Positions 44,053-55,675 of a DNA stretch of 64,000 bases are shown here, in pieces. Both the position numbers and the translations under genes were made by a program. Position 1 is the stretch's first letter, and the number at the start of each line of letters is the position of its first letter. This DNA comes from Tethya wilhelma. Taxonomy: Eukaryota; Porifera; Demospongiae; Tethyida; Tethyidae. The notes beneath the pieces were generated by a model. It saw only the letters and a list, made by a program, of their open reading frames with translations. It was not told the origin of the DNA and did not search any database. The stretch lies in contig CAXIPT010000001.1 of assembly GCA_964030475.1 (NCBI GenBank), positions 12,878,810 to 12,942,809 on the forward strand, written 5' to 3'.

Positions 44053-45083
44053 TCGCATTAGTAGTTACTAATATTAATAAGAATCAGCATCATCGGTAGC
44101 TATTGGAGAATGAGAAATAAGGTCATGTAAGGAAGGTGATGAACAAGCTTGGAACATGCTGATGGATTAATAAACAAACATTTCACTACCATCAATTAAT
44201 ACAGCATGCTTCTTGCTATCAGTTTCCACATACAATGAATGATCATTAGTAGCTGGTGGAAATATATATCAACGAGAACATCTCTCAATTTAAGAGTTGA
44301 ACCGTTTTATGAAGTGATGAATATGATAAAATTTCATTTATACGTATTGACAGTAAAGATAGCAAGTCTGTGATAAGTATTTGCCTTCAAGATATCCTCT
44401 CTGAAATCAATTCACAACCAGCTCAGGTTAACTCGTCAATGACATGCATCTTTCGCTTTAAAATGAAATATTTTACCTGGCACTTCATATAATGTCAATT
44501 GCTCTCCTTTCAAAGGAAAATTTATTAGTGGTGATGGTGCCAAAACTTCTTCTATCTAAGATCTTTCAACCCACTGACTGAACTAATGCCGATGAAGGCA
44601 GGTGACATGCCAACTGGACATTGCAAATGTACACCTGCTACACTTCTATAATAAATATACATAGATCCTTTGATAATGTTCAGTGTCAGGTTAGTATTAA
44701 TCTTAATCTTAATTGGTCACTATTATGGTATTAATTATTATTGGGGTGAGTTTTGACAGTTCTGTAGTCTTATGAACTGTACAGGATGTGATGCTTGATG
44801 AACTATTCAAAAACCTGTGATGGTAGGTATATACAGGTTAATTGTTACAATGAGTTAATTTGGGGTCCATGTCAAGTATAATTATTATTCTGCTGCATTC
44901 TTAATTGCTGTCAGTTGCATTGCTTCCTGACTTTGGACAGGTCAATCCCTAACACCTCTCTTATCATAACTTAATTGTCATGATAATATTATTATACATC
45001 AAAGGTCATTCAAATAATTATTAAATTTATCAAGTAGTACAAGATTTCAACTATCAAAAGTATCAGTAATAATAGGGGAAGTA
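44053..45083. other. Intergenic stretch downstream of the GH3 gene
   Basis: AT-rich, with short broken frames only; no gene or clear repeat recognised. Confidence 0.35.
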
Positions 45084-47492
45084 CTAGCAGGCAAGACATT
45101 GTGGAGAGGACACACAAGTGGATGTTTTCACAGGGGCACTACCAGTAATGGTCAAGTTTGCCTTCAACATATGCATGAAGTCCAAAATAGGAGTGTCAGG
45201 CTGGTTATTGGTGACAATCAGATACTCTCCAGGAAAGATATATTGCTCACCGTCATCATCAGCTACTGATAGAAGATATGGATTCAGTTCAAATGAAGCT
45301 ACATGTGTCTGAGATGGCTTGAGATGAACTCGGTCAAAAGATCGTAGTTGAACTAATGGCTTATTTGCGAGTCTTGGAGGAGCAACGTAGATCTGGATCA
45401 CTTCATCCCCTGCAGGCCCATCAATGTTTTTTACTGAGACTGTCACCTTGACTGACTCACAAGGCTTGATTGTTGACGGAGATGCAACAAGGTCCGAATA
45501 GTTAAAATTGGAATATGACAACCCACTTCCGAATATGAACTGGGGATCTCCCCACATGTATCGGTACGTCCTACTGGTGATGTTGTAGTCAGTCAAGAGT
45601 GGCGTTGTGTGCACGACCCATAAAATAGAAAAGGGCAATCTTCCTGCAGGATTGTATTTCCCGAACAGGACTTCAGCTATGGCATTTCCACCCTGAGCTC
45701 CAGGATAGAAGGCCTCAATAATGGCTGGTACGTTAACATTGAAAAATACATTGTCTGCCATAGTTAATGGGCCTCCATTCAGTAAGACGAGAATCACTGA
45801 AGCACCTCGAACGGTAGCTCTTTCAATTAGAATGTTTTGACAACCTGGTAGAGTCATTCCAATGTTCTTCATACCGAAACAATCTGTAGGAGTTCTGTCG
45901 AGACCTTCACTCTCTATATTTTGATCTAGTCCCATCACCATGACTACGGTTTCATGTGGTACAAGATCCAGTGCCTCTTCAAACAATGATAAGTCGTCAC
46001 ACTTGGTATCAGCACAACCGGGAGCATATTTCACTTCGATACCACTACCTTTTAGCAAGTTCTGGATTCCTTGTAAAACAGTGATCGGCTGAAAAGGAAT
46101 ACCTTCATAGTTGGACAGTAAAGCTTTGGTAGAATTTGCATTTGGACCAATGACTACGATACGCTCTAATTTTTTTGAATCCAAAGGGAGCGGAGAACCA
46201 GCATTCTTCATGAGAACGATGGACTCTCTGGCAGCTTGTAAGTTGAGTGCTTGATTTTGAGGAGTATTTAAGTGGCTTTTGTCAATACTCTGGTAAGGTA
46301 CCATGGAAGGTGGGTCAAAATCTCCAAGTCTCATTCGTAGATAAAAGCTTCGTACAACGGCATCTCTGATTGATTGCAATTCCACCAGGTTATTGTCCAA
46401 TGCTTTTTGCAAGTAGGTTGGGAATACTTTGTCGGAGCCAAGATCAAGATCGGTTGTTGCATTCAGACAGACTGCTGCTGCCCTCTCTATAGTCGAAACG
46501 TACTTCATTTGCGAGTAGACATACCCCACAGCTCCGTTATCTGATACTACTGAAATATTAGGGGCATTGAATTGCTCTCTGAGAACAGTTTTCAAAAGAA
46601 AGGAATTGGCAACATCTGGTGCTCCATCTTGTTGATATTTACATCGTAAGCCACTGTAGGCAGGCATTACTTGAGCTACTTTTGCCCCAAGTACTTGAGA
46701 CTTGAATGCTGGAAGGTAACCATCATACAAATCGTGAAGAGTTGCATTTGCCCTGAACTCAAGACGGCTATCTTCAGGTCCGCTGTGAACGGCAAAGTGT
46801 TTGGCACAAGCTGCAATCTTGAGGTACTTGCTCTCGTTATCTCCTTGCAGGCCACGTGTGTATGCGTTGGCCATGTGTGAGATGAGGTAAGGGTCCTCAC
46901 CAAAAGTCTCCTGTCCTCTACCCCATCGATAATCACGGAAGAGATTGACGTTTGGAGCAAAACAGTTGAGGCCAGCACCTTCTGTGCTTGAACCATTGAA
47001 AGCTTCCAGCATCACATTATGAAGAGCTCTTCCTTCGTCAGCTGTCGCTTTTCCAATTTGTAGCATAAGATCTTTGTTAAATGTGGCTGCAAGTCCAATT
47101 GGAGCAGGAAATACAGTCCAAGATAAGTCACTAGGTCACTTGCCACCAGACTTAGACCAGCCGTGAAGACAATTGGAGCGCCAGTTGTAGGCTTTGATTC
47201 CTAATCTTGGTATGGCTGGTGCAATAGTTGAGGTTTGAGCAATCTTCTCTTCAATAGTTAACCTTGACTCCAAATCTATGGCTCTGGTCATGAATGGAAG
47301 GTCAGTGTTACAGAAAGGCATGTCTGATTGAGGTTTACTTTGACAGTCCACTGAAGGAGTCACCTGCTCCTTCTTGCTCCAACTCTTTCCACTTTGGACA
47401 CTTGATGGGTGCAGCAAATTTTTTGTTGCAACTCCATTGGTACCCACAGTCACAAAGAAAAGTATACATATTGCAGTCTGGAAGACATACAT
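45084..47492 (-). pseudogene. GH3-family glycosidase (beta-xylosidase-like), intronless, one in-frame TGA
   Basis: The secreted enzyme would remove sugars from oligosaccharide ends. One frame runs from ATG at 47492 to the stop at 45084 (803 codons), broken only by TGA at 47136-47138 (codon 119) in SKSGGK-stop-PSDLSWTVFPAPIGL. It has a signal peptide (MYVFQTAICILFFVTVG). GH3 landmarks, numbered across the stop: NWRSNCLHG (about 107), GRGQETFGEDPYL (about 191-203), AKHFAVHSG (about 230), VSDNGAVGYV with the nucleophile Asp at about 318, ESIVLMKN, and a C-terminal fibronectin-III-like domain (AGDEVIQIYVAPP). Length and order fit plant/fungal-type beta-xylosidases. The stop follows the N-terminal 118 aa, so the product as written has no active site. 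Everything else is intact, so it is a very young pseudogene, a polymorphic null or a sequence error. It lies head-to-head with the pepsin-like gene. Confidence 0.85.
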
Positions 47493-47800
47493 TGTGGTAG
47501 TTAATATCTACTGATAATAAAGATAGATAAATTTCAGTCACGTGTAAATGCACCTCAAGCTCACCTGATACGAATTCTGGCAACGGAATCGCTGATATCT
47601 TACATGACATGATAGAGTTCAACAAGGTCATTGGTGGACGTACACTGCTGAGGAAACATCGTACTGAACGTTGACTAGAGAGAAGCAAAGTCATATGTTA
47701 CTGTAAGTAGTGACCCATTCTTTAATATAGAATGTTGCGGCCATATGATCTCATCTTTATAAAATAATTTTTGTGTTCAAGCAATCTCAGTGAAAGAAGA
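47493..47800. promoter_or_regulatory. Shared ~310-bp divergent upstream region of GH3 and pepsin-like genes
   Basis: The GH3 ATG (47490-47492, minus) and the pepsin-like ATG (47801, plus) are separated by only ~310 bp, so their promoters must overlap or adjoin. I recognise no specific motif. Confidence 0.45.
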
Positions 47801-49039
47801 ATGGGATTAATCACCTTCAAACGTTTTGTGCTAGTGCTCGTTGTACTAGTCAATATTATTAGTGTCAGCTTTTCTTCTTTTGTCAAATTGCCCATTACCA
47901 GACAGTCCTCTGCTCGGAGTAGACCCATCGGTGTGGCCAATGGCAAGATGAAAATCAACCACAAGAGTACAACCAAGTACGAGCTGACACAACCTCCAAC
48001 AATACTACCGATAGATTTCCAATTTGACATTCAACAAGCTAACGAATTCTCATTCAATATCACCGTTGGAACACCACCTCAGAACTTTTCCGTTGTGTTT
48101 GATACTGGATCGTATGAAGGAGGTGACTTCTGGATACCGTCTGTTGCATGTGATCCACTGTATCCCCAGTGTAAGAACCACCGCCAATATGATCATCGAA
48201 AGTCAAGCACATTCAATTCAAGTGGTGATAGTTTTCAGACAGCACTTGGAGTTTTAGGCCTTCTCAGTTCAGACACAATGAGTTTTGGCCCAATTCAAAT
48301 TAAGTTACAAGAATTTGGAGAAGGTTGGAACTTTCCTAGTCGCTTCTCGAATTGGAATGCTGATGGTCTCTATGGGTTCTATCCTGCTCCCGGCATGGAT
48401 ACAGGTGTCTCACCTTTTTACAACATGGTCCAGCAAGGGATGCTACATGAACCAGTCATTGGACTCTACACTGTGCTACAAGGGAACAGTTCTTTAGGGG
48501 GTCAGCTGCTTTTTGGAGGACGAGACAGCAACCTCTATCAGGGTGAACTTGCTTACCTTGCTGTTCAAGGTGACGGATTGAATGGTTGGATGGTTATAAT
48601 GGAAGGAGTCACAGTGTCGTCTACTAACGCAAAGTTTTGTGTTGGTGGATGTGATGTTGTTTTGTCCAATCACGATCCGTATTTTATAGTGACTTATCCT
48701 GAGGGTGAGAAGCTCAACAAGGCACTTGGAGCAAAACTTTACAAGATTTTGGATCTGTATACTGTGTTGTACAAATTCGATTGCAACAGCATTAGCTCTC
48801 TGTCACCAATCGTTCTTGAGCTAGCTGGCAAGAAGTTTACGATTCAACCTGAACAGTATGTGCTTCGAAATGTAGCGATAAATAGTGGTGATGATGAAGT
48901 TTGTATAAGTGCATTTCTACTTGTCGATTATGACATGGGATACAACTGGTCTCTTGGTACTGCTTTTTTTGAAAAGGCTTACGTTGAATTTAATCTTCAA
49001 CACAACCAAGTTGGACTTGCCTTATCAAAGAAGACTTGA
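47801..49039 (+). CDS. Pepsin-family (A1) protein, probably catalytically inactive
   Basis: An intronless 412-aa frame; I start at ATG 47801 (MGLITFKRFVLVLVVLVNII...), which gives a clean signal peptide. The residue numbers below include the 10 preceding codons of the same frame, opening at 47771. The N-lobe has ITVGTPPQNFSVVFDTGS (DTG at 111-113), then an unusual YEGGD insertion before FWIPS. The flap, normally Y-G-S-G, reads FQTALGVLG and lacks the tyrosine. In the C-lobe, CVGGC (290-294) is followed by VVLSNHDPY where the second DTG should be, so the second catalytic aspartate is replaced (S-N-H). The ending LGTAFFEKAYVEFNLQHNQVGLA is a normal pepsin C-terminus. Losing one of the two aspartates should abolish peptide hydrolysis; a binding, chaperone or decoy role is possible but unsupported. 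No frame defects suggest the protein is maintained. Confidence 0.85.
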   Translation: MGLITFKRFVLVLVVLVNIISVSFSSFVKLPITRQSSARSRPIGVANGKMKINHKSTTKYELTQPPTILPIDFQFDIQQANEFSFNITVGTPPQNFSVVFDTGSYEGGDFWIPSVACDPLYPQCKNHRQYDHRKSSTFNSSGDSFQTALGVLGLLSSDTMSFGPIQIKLQEFGEGWNFPSRFSNWNADGLYGFYPAPGMDTGVSPFYNMVQQGMLHEPVIGLYTVLQGNSSLGGQLLFGGRDSNLYQGELAYLAVQGDGLNGWMVIMEGVTVSSTNAKFCVGGCDVVLSNHDPYFIVTYPEGEKLNKALGAKLYKILDLYTVLYKFDCNSISSLSPIVLELAGKKFTIQPEQYVLRNVAINSGDDEVCISAFLLVDYDMGYNWSLGTAFFEKAYVEFNLQHNQVGLALSKKT

Positions 49040-49109
49040 TTTATTGTTATTTTGAGTGCTAACCCTTGAGCTGTCAGCATGCTTGATTATGACATTTATT
49101 TTGCTAATA

Positions 49110-50180
49110 ATTGGGGCGAGCCTGAGCGAGCCCCACATAGTCTTGTAAACGATGAAATTTCTGTCTGTTTGTCTGTACACGGTGGACACTTTCCGTATAT
49201 TCGAATTAATCGAATTCGAAGGCGTGGTATTGTAATATTTACATCGATTGCGCAATATATCGCTAGATAGCACGTGTACGTCTATGGTCTGCATGATACA
49301 GAAAGCTTTTCAGATCTGTGATAGTTGGCCATCAGCAAGAATGTAGAAGGTGCTTCCCGGACAAAAAAGTTCCCAAGCTTTTCTCCCCTGCAAATAACAT
49401 GGACCCAGGCCCAGTACCACCACAATTGCAGGTAAATATAATTATTATTCTATGCATTACAGGTTGAAGAGATGCTCATATCAGGTGTGATGCCAATCAT
49501 GTCCATCTATAGGCTACCTCATGGCCAGTATGGATACAGTGGACATGTTGTCAACCTTCCACGGGATGATGTGCTATCATTTGCCACCAGCCTTCCAAGG
49601 TTACCATCAGACATTAATGTACTGGTTGTGAGAAAGGAGAAGGAACAAACACATCAAGATTTCCGTGTCTGTAGGCATGTTGTTGAGCAAGCATTGAACT
49701 GGCTGTTTGAAAACAACCAGTACTACCGAGCTAATCAAGTTCGTATGAATGAAGATGCTCTTCGTCAGCTGCCAGAAGATGGAACCCTCTCCTCACTAAT
49801 ATCCATTCAACCTGATGACCCCTCATCTACTGCTCAGTCATCTCAAGTACCGGAGGAAGATCCCTACACAGCACACCTGTCAAGCTCATTTGTTCCAAAT
49901 GCAGCACACCAGAGCACAGAACTTCAAGAAACCATTCAGCAAGCTGTGCAAGATCGACAATCTGGTTCTAATTCTGCCACTCTCATGTGACCCACTATTG
50001 GAGGAGCTCCCATCAACGAGTTCAACACTGAGGGATACTTCTCAATGGCATTCCCCACTCTATTTCCAACAGGAAGAGCAGATTTCCTTGCCCAACGATG
50101 TAATTATGTTCCCATTGGCAACCTCATCCGGTTCCACCGTCGCGCAGCGCAGAGACTTCGCTCAGGCTCGCCCCATAGAT
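49110..50180 (+). pseudogene. Decayed Helitron replication-protein N-terminal region
   Basis: From 49339 a frame reads CRRCFPDKKVPKLF, then NNMDPGPVPPQLQ. After a 31-bp gt...ag segment (49432-49462) it continues VEEMLISGVMPIMSIYRLPHGQYGYSGHVVNLP, ending at 49990. A downstream piece (about 50000-50110) gives INEFNTEGYFSMAFPTLFPTG and DFLAQR. This order (C-C motif, MDPG, LPxGQYGYxGHVVNLPxD, then INEFxTEGYFxxAFPTLFPTG) is that of the region before the Rep/helicase of animal Helitrons. Rep catalytic and helicase motifs are missing and the frame is broken after 49990. Inverted ggggcgagcctgagcg segments at 49113 and 50161 bracket the relic. Confidence 0.7.
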
Positions 50181-50239
50181 GCTTGCATCTGTCTAGTTAT
50201 TTGTATAACCATGTTTGTACAAGCTTGTAGTAGAGGCTA

Positions 50240-50417
50240 AGGGATTGACCTCTACTATCTATGCTCAGAGCTATGCTTGTAGCACGCAAACTAGACCTCA
50301 CCCAGCCCCGCCCACCTTGAATAAGGTGATGACGTTATAATTCTTAACTCGGGATACGTAGAAAATCAACAAAATTAATTCAGATTGGAGTAGCTTTACA
50401 TTTGCAAAGAAGTAGCA
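50240..50417 (+). promoter_or_regulatory. Upstream region of the MPEG1-like gene
   Basis: A GC-box-like gccccgcccacc lies near 50305, about 110 bp upstream of the ATG. There is no TATA box I would trust. The Helitron relic ends immediately upstream. Confidence 0.3.
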
Positions 50418-52670
50418 ATGGTAGAAAGTGTCCAACTCTTCGCTGCAAGCATATTTGTCGCTCAGATGGCAGCTGTTATTGCATCATATCCAATGGGGGA
50501 TGCACGCAATTGTCTCACTGCCTCCCAGGGCTCTAACCGAGAGGAATCCGTCTACTCTTTAGATGTTCTACCAGGACTGGGATATGATGCCCTGCGAGAT
50601 ATTGACATGGGCCCTGTTTTGAACTACAACTATTCACTGTGTCAAGTTTCAAAAGATGGAAAATACCTCCTTCCTGACAATGTCTATCTGACACCCATTC
50701 GACGAAGCAGCATTGAACAGTTTGCAGAGTACTATGACCATTGGAGTAAAGTTTCTTCTCTAACTTCCAGAACCATCAGTGCTCATGCATCTGGAAGTTG
50801 GAGCTTTGCAACTGTGTCTGCTTCATTCTCACATGAACACTCATCGATGAAATCTCGCATGGTTGATGATGACTCCAGTGTGGTAAGAGTCCATTTGCGA
50901 AACTCACTGTATACTGTCCATGCCAAACCTCATTCCCCTCTTCATCCTGACTTCAAGTCAAGGTTGTTTGAGATTAGTGCTTACTTAGAGAAAAACCTGA
51001 CTGATCATGCTCGTTATCTAGCTGAACTAATGGTACGAGATTACGGAACACACTACTTGTCATCTGTTGAAGCAGGAGCAATTATTGCTCAAACTGACTT
51101 TATTAAAAGGGAGTTCACTGAAGATAAGTCATCTGATACGACTAAGATTAAAGCTTCAGCTAGTGCTTCATTTTTTGGTAAATTTTCTGTTGGCACTGGA
51201 TATAGTAGCACATCTAGTCAGTCTCATGATGAGATGTATCGCAGCAACCAGACATTCTCCAAAGTTGACACATACGGTGGGCCACCTTTCCGTATCAACT
51301 ACACCATTGATGAGTGGGAAGATGGTATTGCTAACACCCTTGCAACTGTCGACAGATCAGGAGATCCATTGCATTTTGCAATAAATTTAGACACAATCCC
51401 TGAATTACCAGAAGTGATGAGAGAAGCAATCAGAGACATACTTTATGAAGCCACTATGAGGTATTTCAAGGTGAACACACATAAAGGATGTACTAACCCA
51501 CTGAGTAATCAGTTCAACTTGAATGCTAATGTGGATGACAACAGTTGTTTGTCAAATAGCAGTATGTATAGCACCTACACATTTGGTGGAACTTATCAGA
51601 TGTGTACTGGAGACCAAAAAGCATGTCAAGATGTTGATGTCTTTGAACAGCCAAATCCTATTACTGATCAATTAAGTTGCCCAGATACTTCAAACTACAT
51701 ACCCATCAAAGTATTCTCTGGAAATATTGACATAAAAAAGTATCATACGCTTTTACATTGGTTTTCGTACCATGAAAGGGCAAGCTATGAGACATACTGG
51801 TGTGCTTCCAGACCTGGTGCTAACATTCCAGCTGACAGTGGGTTTCTCTTTGGTGGATTCTACACTGAAAACAGACCTAACCCTGTCACAAATACTATGG
51901 GCTGCCCACAATATTACCTTCCATTGAAGATAGGGAATTACTTGAACTTGTGTGTGAGTAGGGATTTTGAGCTAGGATACAAATACTCTGTACCATTTGG
52001 AGGTTTCTATACATGTCTATCAGGAAACCCACAAGCAAGGGACACATTCAGTGATGACCCTTCCACTTGGCCTCATGCATGCCCTCAAGGCTACACCAGC
52101 TACTTCGGAGGTGTTGAACATGGATGTGATATTAATCTTTGTGTGAAGAGTGGAGCTCTTGCATCACTGAACTACATTAAGCTTTTGCCTGCCAAGTTGC
52201 CTCCTTTCCATGTTCACCCATATGGAGAAGTGAACAATACAGAGGTGTTGACATTTACAGGAAGTGATGGTGAAATATGGAGCAGAACGTGGTCTGGAGA
52301 GTGGACAAATGATATGATACCAATGGTCCAATGCCTAGTGGATACAGGTCCAAGTGAGCAGGAGGAATACACCGCATCTACTACTAACACTACAACAGAT
52401 ATAGGCACTACGAGTCAAAATGACACTACAGTAACTACATCAACTACTAAACCACCTGGCCATGGGACTGCTGTACCACTCCAGAACAGAGCAGGTGGAC
52501 CATCTGCTGTTGCAATAACTGTTCCAACTGTTCTATTCGGTGTCTTGATAGTGTGTGTGATTGCTATCATTGTCCTGGTCTTCATTTATCGTGCAAACAA
52601 GCGTGGTGAACGCCACGGCTACAACAACATGCAACTAGTTAATGACCAAGCTGCCGATACTCCAGCTTAG
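50418..52670 (+). CDS. mpeg1-like: MPEG1/perforin-2-like MACPF membrane protein, 750 aa, single exon
   Basis: A membrane-anchored immune pore-former that, in animals studied, acts on bacteria within phagosomes. An N-terminal hydrophobic segment (residues 5-22) fits a signal peptide. The MACPF domain spans about 30-350, with the signature YGTHY at 209-213 in RDYGTHYLSSVEAGA, preceded by the usual HxxYLAELMVRD. Two Ser/Thr-rich stretches (around 120-145 and 240-270) sit where the two membrane-inserting helical clusters lie. A Cys-containing linker (GCTNPLSNQFNLNANVDDNSC, about 358-377) matches MPEG1 proteins, followed by the MPEG1-specific P2 region. A Thr-rich stalk, a transmembrane helix (about 697-724) and a 26-residue tail with a tyrosine (GYNNMQL) complete it. 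Mammalian MPEG1 coding sequence is likewise in one exon. The ATG at 50418 is the first in frame. Confidence 0.93.
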   Translation: MVESVQLFAASIFVAQMAAVIASYPMGDARNCLTASQGSNREESVYSLDVLPGLGYDALRDIDMGPVLNYNYSLCQVSKDGKYLLPDNVYLTPIRRSSIEQFAEYYDHWSKVSSLTSRTISAHASGSWSFATVSASFSHEHSSMKSRMVDDDSSVVRVHLRNSLYTVHAKPHSPLHPDFKSRLFEISAYLEKNLTDHARYLAELMVRDYGTHYLSSVEAGAIIAQTDFIKREFTEDKSSDTTKIKASASASFFGKFSVGTGYSSTSSQSHDEMYRSNQTFSKVDTYGGPPFRINYTIDEWEDGIANTLATVDRSGDPLHFAINLDTIPELPEVMREAIRDILYEATMRYFKVNTHKGCTNPLSNQFNLNANVDDNSCLSNSSMYSTYTFGGTYQMCTGDQKACQDVDVFEQPNPITDQLSCPDTSNYIPIKVFSGNIDIKKYHTLLHWFSYHERASYETYWCASRPGANIPADSGFLFGGFYTENRPNPVTNTMGCPQYYLPLKIGNYLNLCVSRDFELGYKYSVPFGGFYTCLSGNPQARDTFSDDPSTWPHACPQGYTSYFGGVEHGCDINLCVKSGALASLNYIKLLPAKLPPFHVHPYGEVNNTEVLTFTGSDGEIWSRTWSGEWTNDMIPMVQCLVDTGPSEQEEYTASTTNTTTDIGTTSQNDTTVTTSTTKPPGHGTAVPLQNRAGGPSAVAITVPTVLFGVLIVCVIAIIVLVFIYRANKRGERHGYNNMQLVNDQAADTPA

Positions 52671-53232
52671 TAATACTAATACGCTAAACAGTTTGCTATG
52701 TTTGTAGCAGCTAGTAAATACATACACATGTGTACATGTTCGCTATATACATACAGTTTGCATGACATTGTTTTGAGTTCTATTGTGTTTACTATAAGGC
52801 TTTAAAAAACGTCATGCAATATTATGGATGTTATGCCAGAATACAATTAAATATACGTCTGTACATAGTCTGTGTACTGATTGTGAATAATAATAATTAT
52901 TATTTTGGCTAGGGCAGAGGGAGGCTGTTGGGTATATACGTTGGTACCATGTGACTATGAATATTCTCCACTTATCATTGCTATGTATATGACATCACAA
53001 AGATAATATGAATCTTCACAATTATATCGATCAACAACACTTAATGAATATAAATCCAAGCCAATGCATATACAACTGTCAAACACCCCAAATAACACCA
53101 CAGTAATAAGCCAGTGAAAGAGCATGAAAAACACAGGCACAAATTAACTAACGATAAAGAAAAAGCAAGCACTAAAACCATTAATACAGTGGTGATTACA
53201 CACTTGATAATAGAGGGAGATGAATACACTTG
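52671..53232. other. Short convergent intergenic region between MPEG1-like and CCZ1
   Basis: The two genes converge; about 560 bp separate their stops. The region should hold both 3' UTRs. aataaa-like sequences are present, but I cannot pick the real polyadenylation sites. Confidence 0.4.
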
Positions 53233-55605
53233 TCAGTCCAAGAAGAAGATGTTTGTGAACTCTTTTTGGCACAACTTCCTAACCTCCTCTGTACATTAAC
53301 AAATCACTGAAACAACTAGTGAACACAAAACAAAAACAATAACAAACCATTTATGTCAGCAAAGTTGGCATTTTTCTGAGTGAAAACAACAAAGAATCTC
53401 CTATGGCCTGACTTCCTTGAGGCTACCCAGTAGTTGGCCATGGTCCTCATGATAGTCTCTCCCTCATCAATATCATCGTAGCCTGCATTTACCTAGAGGA
53501 GAGTAAGTCATGTTAATTTTTTTGAATTACAAGTGATCACTTCCAAGGTGAGCTGAAGCTACAACCTCGGTTGTACGATAGGTATAGTGTTCTGCAAGTG
53601 AATAATGCATCATACTTCTGTGAGTAATCTCATGATGTCTGGTGATATAGCCATATGAGGAGGTCGTTGTGACAATGCTGGTGACTTCACTGCAAGATTC
53701 ATCTCATTGAAGTAGATGAATCGATAGAGTTGTTCAACACTGATAGAGGAGGGGTGAAAGGTGGATGCATATCAATAACAAGCAGTAAAAATTTTGTAAA
53801 AATAAGCAGTGCAAAAATAGGCAGTGCTGTAAAAGTAATGCAAAAAGGTAAGTCTCTGAATCTTGGCACATGACTACTTCCTTTTCTCAGTCTATAGATG
53901 TCCGCATTATTGTTATTATGTACATTAGTTGATATAACTGAGTCAATGATCCAAGCAATCACTTGGCTAATTTGGATGAAGTAACAGACTTGTAGGCAAT
54001 TAGACTTTGGCCTTAATTCTGAATCATTTTCTCAGTCTATAGATCTCCACATTGTTAATATTATGTGCATTAGTTGACGTGACTGAGTCAATGGTTCAAG
54101 CAATCACTTAATGAAGTCTCACTATACAGTCAAAGTTGGCTTAATGCCTTTTGTTTGTCTGGAAATCGTGTTCAAGTTTTTTCAGTTAGAAAGAAAACAA
54201 AGTTGCATTGTTATGGCTTCTCACTAGCACTTTTTCCGGAGTGCTGTAAAAAGTTTCTGTGAGTTTTATTGGTTCACACAGTAAGAAATCTGTCTAAGGG
54301 AAGCTTTAAATGTTTTTAAGGCTTAGCTGCCCTTCTCTTCAAGTTTGTATTGTGTCTATGGGACAGGTGGCCCATTCCTATTATACGTACTACCGTACGT
54401 ACGATAACGACAGTAGTACTGTACAAATGAAAGGTGTGTACCCTGTAGTTTTTGTCTTCTCTCTGTACTCAGAGATCTCTTGAGAAACCCCTGCCAATCG
54501 TGGTCCCAGGAAGGTTCCTAGTCGTTTACAGAAGTCTTGAGTGGGAGATTCTCTTTCACCTGTAGCCACAAACAGTGAAATAGTATTTCCTACATACCAA
54601 TATTGTTGTTCGTTGTTGACGAGGGTTGCACATCTAACTTACTCTGAACGAAAAAACACATTGTAGCATTTCCAGCCTACATAGTGTGAGATAAAGTTAT
54701 ATCAGAATAAACATCACAGTTGTAGTAAAGATAAGAGGTACAATGTACTGCCAGTGATCAATATAAGCACATAAGAGCAGTATGACAATACAGCATGCAA
54801 TAAGTATAATATTTACAGCATTTGAGCAGGTCTTGAGCTCAAACTGGCATCAACTCACTGAATAAACATAAAGTTTGCATCCTACTAATTGTCCATCAAC
54901 AACAATGTACACCCAGGGAGGAGGGCTAGATTTACTGGAGTCTGTTGTTCTAAAGAGACTGGTATGTCCACTAACACCAGTAGTATCACCAATGACAAAG
55001 CTGGGAGAAAGAGAGAATGTGCAATTAATAGCAGGCATTGTTGTATATGACATGACACNNNNNNNNNNNNNNNNNNNNNNNNNNNNNNNNNNNNNNNNNN
55101 NNNNNNNNNNNNNNNNNNNNNNNNNNNNNNNNNNNNNNNNNNNNNNNNNNNNNNNNNNNNNNNNNNNNNNNNNNNNNNNNNNNNNNNNNNNNNNNNNNNN
55201 NNNNNNNNNNNNNNNNNNNNNNNNNNNNNNNNNNNNNNNNNNNNNNNNNNNNNNNNNNNNNNNNNNNNNNNNNNNNNNNNNNNNNNNNNNNNNNNNNNNN
55301 NNNNNNNNNNNNNNNNNNNNNNNNNNNNNNNNNNNNNNNNNNNNNNNNNNNNNNNNNNNNNNNNNNNNNNNNNNNNNNNNNNNNNNNNNNNNNNNNNNNN
55401 NNNNNNNNNNNNNNNNNNNNNNNNNNNNNNNNNNNNNNNNNNNNNNNNNNNNNNNNNNNNNNNNNNNNNNNNNNNNNNNNNNNNNNNNNNNNNNNNNNNN
55501 NNNNNNNNNNNNNNNNNNNNNNNNNNNNNNNNNNNNNNNNNNNNNNNNNNNNNNNNNNNNNNNNNNNNNNNNNNNNNNNNNNNNNNNNNNNNNNNNNNNN
55601 NNNNN

Positions 55606-55675
<70 letters not shown>

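Noticed and set aside
47130..47145. A 9-base gt...ag segment that would remove the TGA in the GH3 gene
   Set aside because: Nine bases are far too short for an intron; a nonsense change or base error is simpler.
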